A stretch of 64,000 nt of DNA. Origin: Isoetes taiwanensis. Taxonomy: Eukaryota; Streptophyta; Lycopodiopsida; Isoetales; Isoetaceae. Position numbers and translations under genes: made by a program. The DNA lies in the NCBI GenBank assembly GCA_021234155.1, contig JAJEKV010000033.1, positions 15,629,422 to 15,693,421 on the forward strand, given 5' to 3'. The notes beneath the pieces are model-generated. The model had not been told where the DNA came from, made no database searches, and worked only from the letters and a program-made list of their open reading frames with translations. Shown in pieces: positions 57,426-64,000 of the stretch; the first letter of the stretch is position 1, and the number at the start of each line of letters is the position of its first letter.

Positions 57426-57820
57426 ATGGACAAATGGCTATGGAGTCGATTAATGCGAGATCGGACATAACATTGAGGGCCATAAAATATGGCAAAAAAG
57501 AGATGTTGAACTATTTGTTGGTATGTGAGGATGGCCATGACCTTTCTTGCTTGAAGGAAAAGCATTGCCCATCCTGCCATGAGACAATGGATAAGGTAGA
57601 TTTGAAATATAATCGGCATGTTCATGATCATGAGGATAAAATGAAAAGAACGGAACATGATTGGAAGACACTAGGAGTCGCATCGAAATTTTCCTAGTCG
57701 ATTTATTTCTTGAAAGCGGATAATCTTTGTCTATTGAGGTACATTAGTCTTGCTCTCTCTCTCAGAATCGTTATTTTAATCGCCAAATCCAGTCCTCAAA
57801 TCTTTTATCTTCTCCCACAG
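57426..57820 (+). pseudogene. RLT/homeobox-DDT-like zinc-motif fragment (unit 3)
   Basis: The most complete copy of the motif: LLVCEDGHDLSCLKEKHC then PSCHETMDKVDLKYN and RHVHDHEDKMKRTEHDWK in one frame (57,434-57,697). All four Cys/His metal-ligand candidates are present here. The frame stops after KFS, while LLRYISLALSQNR continues in another frame. Confidence 0.45.
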
Positions 57821-58709
57821 ACCGTATGATACCGGCCGAGGCTTTGAAGGCCTGCATGGACAAGCTCTAAGGCTTCATCCGGCGAGGCTTTGAAGGTCGT
57901 GGATACCCAAAAGAGGCTTTGGGCCCAGTGTTTAAGAGTGAAAAGTGCTAATCGCTATTGACGAACTATTACGGTAGTAATATATATATGCATTTCTTTG
58001 TGACAAATAAAATTACGTAAGCCAAGTTTAGTGTACAAGGTATCACAGGGCTTGATGACTTCATTTTACAATGAGGAAGTGTCGGAACAAGTATTTAACT
58101 TCAAGTCATCTTGCCATGCTTTGACCTTACCGCGACTTGATAATAACCTCGGAGGCTTGGAAATGACCTCTTAGGGTCTGCGGCTTGTTAGAAAATGCTC
58201 ACTTTTGCACCAAACAAGCCATGGTTTTCGCATCAAATTAAGCATGGGATTGCGGTCTAATTAAAGGGCGTGGTGATATATAGCTATTTTAAAACCCCTC
58301 TCAACTTCCTAAGTATGAATCGGAAGATTTAACATACATATGTCAAACCCTCCAAACATATCAACACGGAGAAGCTGCAAAACGAACCCTAAATATTCCT
58401 ATGCTAAATGAAAAATTATCCATACCGCTTCACCGATTGAAGAAACGAGAATTCCAAAATGCTTTTATCGGTTTGAAGTGAAGCGCCATGTTTTCTTGAC
58501 TCCGGGGGCACGAAAGAGATGCCATCGGATTGAACCCTCGTAGCTCTGCACGGATGTACGCATCCTCGTTATCTGCTCGTTCGCGAGAATCACTCAAAGG
58601 TTTAAGCTCCCAAAGGGAAGGTTCCTTTCCTTCAATGGCTTGGAAGCTATAATAGGGCCAAAGAAACATCTTTAGATGGAATGGCCCAAAAAGAAAAAAA
58701 AAATCTTCC

Positions 58710-58716
58710 TATAAAA
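58710..58716 (+). promoter_or_regulatory. TATA box of PEBP-like gene (unit 3)
   Basis: TATAAAA 48 bases upstream of the ATG at 58,764, conserved with the other two copies. Confidence 0.6.
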
Positions 58717-58763
58717 GTTGGAAGAGAATGTTGTTTGTAGCGAAGTAGCCTAGCAAAGCAATA

Positions 58764-59681
58764 ATGAAGATGCTTGTAGCCTTATGTTTGATGATGATGA
58801 CAACGACGATAATTTCTCAAACAAAGACACATCCAGTTTCCTTGACATTAAGGTTTCCATATATGCACAATGAGGTGGTGAGAGATATGGAGTTTGTTCC
58901 TCTTGCCGAAATTGCTCATCCTCCAATCATTACAATCGATTGGGGTAAGGATAATAGCTCAACACCACCAACAACACAAAGCGCCCATAGTTAACTCAAC
59001 ATCTCCAACTCTAGCTCCGGCTCCGAAGACCGAAATCGCACGTGAGGGAGAGAATCATTTGGAGCTTCGAAGACTAGAATCATTTGTAACTTGGGAAGTA
59101 CCTTCTAATAACTTCTACTCATTGATTGCCATTGATAGAAATGCCATCTCCATCGCCAATCCTCAACCTCACCCCTCATCCTCATTCAGAACCCAAATCG
59201 TTTCCTCATCCTTATACTTACCCCAAACATCCCAAATCTCATCCCCGTCCCCCGGCTCCATCCTCGTCCTCATCCTCACCCCAAACATTCCAAATCTCAT
59301 CCGCATCCTCCTCCTCCTCACCCCAAATCTCATCCCCATCCTCATCCTCTTGTGCCGCCTAGGCATCAACCTCATCATTTGGAGCACAAAGATATCTATG
59401 TGCATTATTGGATTGTAGACATTCCTGAAGGAGCGAATGATGTTTCTTCTGGAAAGGTTTATTATTCTTATCAAAAACCCGGTCCCTATGATGGTGATAA
59501 TGGCTATCATACAATTGAATTTCACTTGGTGAAGCAACTGCAACCAGGATTCTTTTACATGCCTAAATATCAACCACGACATCTGCCAGAAACTATCACC
59601 TCATCTCACTACCCCTTAGACTGGAGTAATGATGTTGCGAATACTAGTTTTATTTGTTCTTCTAGGAGGATTTTCCGTTGA
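58764..59681 (+). pseudogene. PEBP-like secreted protein with His/Pro-rich insert (unit 3)
   Basis: The N terminus is in one clean frame: MKMLVALCLMMMTTTIISQ, then THPVSLTLRFPYMHNEVV and PPIITIDWGKDNSSTPPTT. An extra base at about 58,981 (caaagcgccc against caaacgccc) shifts the frame, and the Ser/Pro linker differs from unit 1. The C-terminal frame 59,352-59,681 is intact through LEHKDIYVHYWIVDIPEGAN, KPGPYDGDNGYHTIEFHLVK, QLQPGFFYMPKYQPRHLP and a terminal SSRRIFR. The HP tract (about 59,160-59,362) is in frame with neither flank as written. Confidence 0.5.
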
Positions 59682-59965
59682 AGGCATTGTGTAAATGTCT
59701 TTAGGTTTTTGTATAGGAATTTATCTCAACATATATAAGGCAGTCCCAATTTTTGTTTGATTGTAATATTTTTTCCCAGCAACACGTGGATGACTTCCTA
59801 AAGCGGCGATTGGTGGATGATTTCCTAAAGCGTTAAAAAGGAAGGCTAGAAGGGAAGGATGGGACCAATTAAAAGGGGAGGCTACGACAAAAATTGCATT
59901 TTTGGCCTAAAAAAAAATAAAAAAAAGGGTAAAATCAGCGATTTCTTCCTCTGCAAGCAAATTTC

Positions 59966-60425
59966 TTGGATGCTAATCTGCTCCGCCTATGGTGCCCGCT
60001 GTGGGCGATTGTGTGCTTCATACTTCTAAGCTTGAATGCAAAAGGTAATGAGAAGGCGTGGTCGGCTTTACAGATTGCGCAGATGGCTGGCTTTCAAGCA
60101 AGCTCTGGTTTTGGTTTTGGGCATGTCTATTCTGCCACAAGAGCTCCAAGCATCACTAAGGATGTTGATCTATCTTTCACTAAGCATGCTTGCAGCTTCC
60201 AAGCTTCAAAGGAAAAAAACTTGGGTATGGCGGATCATATTTCTCGCCTTACAGGCCTGGGTTTAAGAGCCAAGCGGATTTCTCTTTCTTCCATTCCATG
60301 CCCTTATAGCTTGCCAGAGCCATACGAGGCTGTTCCGACCATCCATCCTACGCCAGAGAAATTAGCATCCCTGTTCTTCTATGCCTTGGGCCTCCTAAAT
60401 CCGCAGCCCTTTTGTGTAAACCAGG
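59966..60425 (+). CDS. Unrecognised long exon ending at a splice donor (unit 3)
   Basis: A frame open for over 150 codons reads LDANLLRLWCPLWAIVCFIL, SLNAKGNEKAWSALQIAQMA, FSFGFG-like GFQASSGFGFGHVYS, PSITKDVDLSFTKHACSF, then SLSSIPCPYSLPEP and FFYALGLLNPQPFCVNQ, followed by GTAAGC. There is no in-frame ATG at the left end, so it is probably an internal exon or has lost its start. The hydrophobic beginning could be a signal anchor. I do not recognise the protein. The frame continues past the donor into SSLVSEF but this is probably intron. The same exon carries the copia insertion in unit 1. Confidence 0.45.
60419..60423. other. Empty copia target site in unit 3
   Basis: A single aacca between tttgtgta and ggtaagcg. 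Unit 2 has the equivalent site at about 40,968 (gtgtaaaaccaggtaag), also unoccupied. Confidence 0.9.
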
Positions 60426-60557
60426 TAAGCGTTAGTTCAAGCTTAGTTTCAGAGTTTAGTTTCGTTGGGCATGGCAAATGTAAAGTTTACTTGGAGCTTA
60501 GCATTCTTCTCTCGGAGTTAAATTCGCTCCATATCTTTGTGGTTTTTTTCGATCAAA

Positions 60558-60926
60558 ATGCCGCTTCCTGGCCCCAAATCCGGCAGTTTTTGCCTCAAAT
60601 CCGATTCGCAAGAACAGTATAGACAGAGATATGGAGATTTGAAGCAGTGCAGAAATTGGGGAAGTTCGCCCGTGGAAGAAAATGACGATTTGCTTTTCAA
60701 AATTCTGGCTTTTTGGATGCAAAGAGTCTGGCTAGGGTGGCCTATGTAAATAATCGATGGAAAAAAGCTGTATCTGATGAAAAATTTATGGGAAGGCATT
60801 TGCACACAAAGCTGACCGGCCAATCCGTCTAATAACAGGCATAAACAACTTAGAACTGTGGTTTTAGCTCTTAGAGGATGTCCTCTGCTTAAAGCCTTTT
60901 TCGAATTGAGATTTTTCTGGGAATAA
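60558..60926 (+). pseudogene. F-box protein fragment (unit 3)
   Basis: Letter-for-letter the same as the unit-1 copy over this stretch, including the frame break between DDLLFKILAF and LDAKSLARVAY. Its upstream exon is uninterrupted here because the copia element is absent. Confidence 0.55.
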
Positions 60927-61578
60927 ACAGACGTGGAGTAAAGAGCAGACCTTCTCTGCCCCTTCTGGATGCGTCGACCTTCTCTGAACAAAATAGAGCA
61001 ACCCAAGTTGTTTGAAAGCTCTTCTCTATGTTATTTGAATTTGATTTTAGAGCCCCATTTCTTTAAACCGGCCCAATGCATCAGACGCACACCCCATGGA
61101 ATCGATGCTTCCAGTTAGTGTCTACCTCCTTTGAATCTCAAGCTTCGGTTTAAGGCTCTGTATAGAACAGAAAAGATGGACAAAAAAATGGGGGTTTCAT
61201 CTTAGTGACAGACATAGATGTAGGAATTCTGGAGGGAGAAGATTCTCAGAGATCCGGATTACTTATATCTCAAAATTAGGCTCTGCAATGAAAGATTCAA
61301 GCTTTGGAACACCGGACTCAGAATTACGGGAGCTGAGTCATCGATCTCACCTTTTTAGTGGACAGATTTTTAGTGTTGCTGTAGATGAGGCATTGTGCCC
61401 TAACATACAATTTTATGCTTTTGCAGATACATCAATCAAATATGGCAACCCCCCTGAAATCAGTTCAATCAAATCCTCTTGGCATATGACAGGTATGGTG
61501 GCATTATGGCAATGTGTATAGGATGAAAGAGGACACTTAGATGGACACTAATAAGACTGCAGAGTGCTCTCAGATCAT

Positions 61579-62014
61579 ATGTGGGTTTCCTTTTTCATTT
61601 TGGGTACTTCAACCTCTATTATCTCATTGCCATGGCTAGGGTTGACAGTAGCTTTGGCACTTATGTTTGCATATATTGCAATCCTATGGCAGCGAAAGTT
61701 GACCATTCATTGGATGAAAGCTGCAGCTAGAGCAAAAAAAAGAAACCAGAGGCAAATTAAAGGCCCCCAATACAGCACATCTTTGGGTCCAAGAAACAAC
61801 TAGTGAGTTGCGTCCTCATGCCAGAACTTGCTGTGTCTGCATGGATAGTCTTGCTTTCCCCGCACTTGGCAGTATTGGTAGACCAGCAGCATCTACAGCA
61901 GGCACACAGTATGCAGTATTTTTTCTGAATCTGTTTGTCCACAGAGCAGCAACAGTATTAATTATATCGCTAATTATATCCCTATGCTGTCAAATTTTCA
62001 TCATAACCACATAA
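61579..62014 (+). pseudogene. Diacylglycerol kinase N-terminal fragment (unit 3)
   Basis: Same as the unit-1 copy, but an extra A in the poly-A run at about 61,733-61,740 shifts the frame after AARAKK, giving RNQRQIKGPQ and a stop. The rest (CCVCMDSLAFPALGSIG) remains in the neighbouring frame. The homopolymer position makes sequence error a plausible cause. Confidence 0.65.
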
Positions 62015-62492
62015 TTTGGAACAAGTAGCTTATAAATGATGTCAGAACACATCAAATTGTCTATTTTTTCACCGAATTGCGTTAAAAGACTTCCTTTTCG
62101 TTGTTGGAGTCTGATGTTTTCCTACAGATGAAGTCTTGACGAGGCCCAACATGCCATATTTGCAACAATCTGTGAGTTTAAAAAAGGAGCAGCATCTGCA
62201 ACAGGCAAAAGGTTTGCCCTTCAACTCCAAGCTGGAAGGTGAAAGATTAGATTTCCTAAAAAGATTGCAAAGGCTGTATTTATAACTGCAGCCATGGTAT
62301 CAGATGGACAACGCGCATTCGACGTGTTCTCAGCAGAGCAGAGGTAATTAAGAATGCCCTCTAGAATTAGGTTTAAGTTGGAATAAGTAACTTAGAAACC
62401 CTTTGAAAACACCATTTGGGCTGGTTGGCAGGTTGTGAATAATCGACTATGTTCATGAGAAGTAAAAGATTGACTATGTAGAGGGATCGCAG

Positions 62493-63044
62493 GTGATGAC
62501 TGCAGATGATTTGTTGCTCAAGGCCCAGAGATTTGTGTACCAGAATGGAAATTCAAAACTGCCCACAGCTCTGGAGTTTGACAAGGGCCTCATCAGGGAT
62601 CTATTTTTCAGCCAGAGTCCTGCAAAGGTGAATGTTCTCTTTATTTCTTATTGCAGTTCAGAAACAATGCGTAGATTTTGTCATAGTAGTTCATAAGTTT
62701 ATTTCATTGATTTATTGAGTATTGGGCAAGGCTGGCTTGCTTTTTTTCACTTTTTAGACTAGGCCTCACACAATTACGATGGTTTGCTTCACCCACTTGA
62801 GAAATGGATATAAATGGATATGGGTGCTTTTAAAAATGAAGTCAAAGTTTGCTTTCTGAAAGGCTTTTTTGTTTTCTGGCAGGATGTAGTCTTGGCAACT
62901 GTAGCAATAAGACCTATTCCATTTTCATCCATATTGGACAAACTCAGCCTGACAGAGGGAAATTACAGCAGCATATGGCGTTTCTTTATTGAAACAATGG
63001 ATGACAGTGCATTTGCCACTTTTCTTGCAACAACGAGTAATTGA
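62493..63044 (+). CDS. Two-exon unrecognised ORF (unit 3)
   Basis: Exon one 62,493-62,627 and exon two 62,883-63,044, identical in protein sequence and splice borders to the unit-1 copy. The intron differs by small homopolymer indels (tttttttcac, tttttagac), while both exons are unchanged. Confidence 0.45.
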
Positions 63045-64000
63045 AGCGAAACCAGAGGGTTTTCAAACTAAAAGGTCGCGAGCATTCACCATTTTTTTCG
63101 AAGCCATAGTCCCTTTACAAGGTGCTGGTTGAAATTGCATCTCTGCCCAAAACTAAGTTGATATGAAGCAATTCAGAAGAAAAATAGTATTGATACAAGG
63201 TCTATAAGTTAGATATAGGCTAAATAACAAGCCATTGATCAGAAGCAATTTATTATTGATGTAGGGATATACCATAGGTTATAGAAGAATTGCATGTCCA
63301 TGCTATCATGTGGGCTATGTCACTGGAACGAGAAAAGCCTTTGTCCTTTTGCTTAAGAAGCTGGCATTTGGAAACCGTCAACTCTTTTGCTCTTTTGTCT
63401 GGGTAGGACTAGAAATTCCTCTGAGCTGAAGGAACATGGCCAGCTTGCCATTAAATCTTTTTTCTGATGTCTGTGAAAGTCACATCAGTATCAAAAAATA
63501 TGACAGGCTATGGTTAGGCTATGGTTATCTGCATGGCTGATAGTGTGATGAGACTGGTCCATTTCAGAAGTAACACCATTTATCTTTCCAAGAATATCCG
63601 GATGTGCTTCTTAGATAATAAACAAATGAAATAATCCTGGGAAGAGGTTGCAGTGTACGTATCTATAATATAAGAAAGCTTACCTTGGACCAGTAGTTCC
63701 TGGAGCAGTGGAAATTTTAGTACTTCTGAGAGTGTGCATTGGAGAAGGAAACTCAAACTTCAATCCATTTCCCAAGATATTTTTGGAAAGTTTATATGAA
63801 TTCTATACACAAGTGCATGAACGTCTTAAATATTGACCAAGTGCACGAAATATTGGCCATTGTCTTGTTAGAACTATGTATTAGAACCATGGGTGAATTA
63901 TGTAGTAGAACTATGAGTATATATTTATGCATATTTTGGCAGACGCCATTGACTTCTGGGTGTTCCGTGCAGAAACTTTCCCTCCAGTTTCAACTAGAAA

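Larger units (their letters stand above)
52062..64000 (+). repeat. Segmental duplication, unit 3
   Basis: Unit 3 starts abruptly at the equivalent of unit-1 position 4,515, so P0, the kinase-like fragment and their surroundings are missing. It runs to the window end, which matches unit-1 position 21,027. It has no copia insertion: the target site is intact at 60,419-60,423. From about 59,700 to 63,370 it is almost letter-for-letter identical to unit 1 outside the copia element, in contrast with the noisier upstream part. Confidence 0.9.

Noticed and set aside
1-64000. Repeat-induced or deamination-type mutation as the cause of copy differences
   Set aside because: The changes replace or delete the middle A or T of CAG/CTG, rather than converting C to T or G to A.
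1-64000. tRNA, rRNA or CRISPR arrays
   Set aside because: No cloverleaf, no rRNA core motifs, and the tandem repeats have neither CRISPR-size units nor unique spacers.

Overview
This is nuclear DNA from a land plant, most likely a seed plant; I cannot place it more closely. The evidence is plant-type gene fragments (cytosolic ribosomal protein P0, a DEG9-type Do-like protease, PPR, an F-box fragment resembling the SLY1/GID2 group, a cluster-I diacylglycerol kinase), GT-AG-like exon borders, a Ty1/copia LTR retrotransposon with an initiator-tRNA-Met primer site, and a CACTA-type transposon end. The AT-rich background holds no prokaryotic gene layout, no CRISPR array, and no rRNA or tRNA gene that I can see.

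Layout. The window is built from three copies of one large segment in direct orientation. Unit 1 runs from the window start (inside P0) to about 28.2 kb. Unit 2 starts where P0 reappears (28,708 matches position 1) and runs to 47,595. Unit 3 starts at about 52,062, where it joins the equivalent of unit-1 position 4,515, and runs past the window end (64,000 matches unit-1 21,027). Each unit carries, in order where present: P0 fragment (-), receptor-kinase-like fragment (-), PPR fragment (+), a set of unrecognised exon-like blocks (-), an RLT/homeobox-DDT-like zinc-motif fragment (+), a PEBP-like gene with a TATA box and a His/Pro-rich insert (+), and an unrecognised exon that ends at a splice donor. 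Units 1 and 3 continue into F-box, diacylglycerol kinase and small two-exon ORF fragments. Unit 2 diverges there after a micro-inversion.

Mobile DNA. A copia element (12,858-17,451, minus strand, 5-bp target duplication) sits only in unit 1; unit 3 and unit 2 show the empty site. A CACTA-like element begins at 47,596 in unit 2. It carries palindromic subterminal repeats and about 3.7 copies of a 1.1-kb GC-rich tandem repeat, and is cut off where it joins unit 3. A foldback element, minisatellites and GC-rich palindromes fill much of the rest.

How the parts relate. Almost every gene-like stretch is a fragment or frameshifted, so I see no working pathway. The only candidate for an intact gene is the PEBP-like one, and its reading frame is broken in each copy. 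A caveat affects every pseudogene call. Differences between paralogous copies, and between the two copia LTRs, cluster strongly at CAG/CTG/CCG (CHG) triplets and take the form of loss or replacement of the middle base. That pattern fits systematic base-calling error at CHG-methylated cytosines better than mutation, so many apparent frameshifts may not exist in the real DNA.
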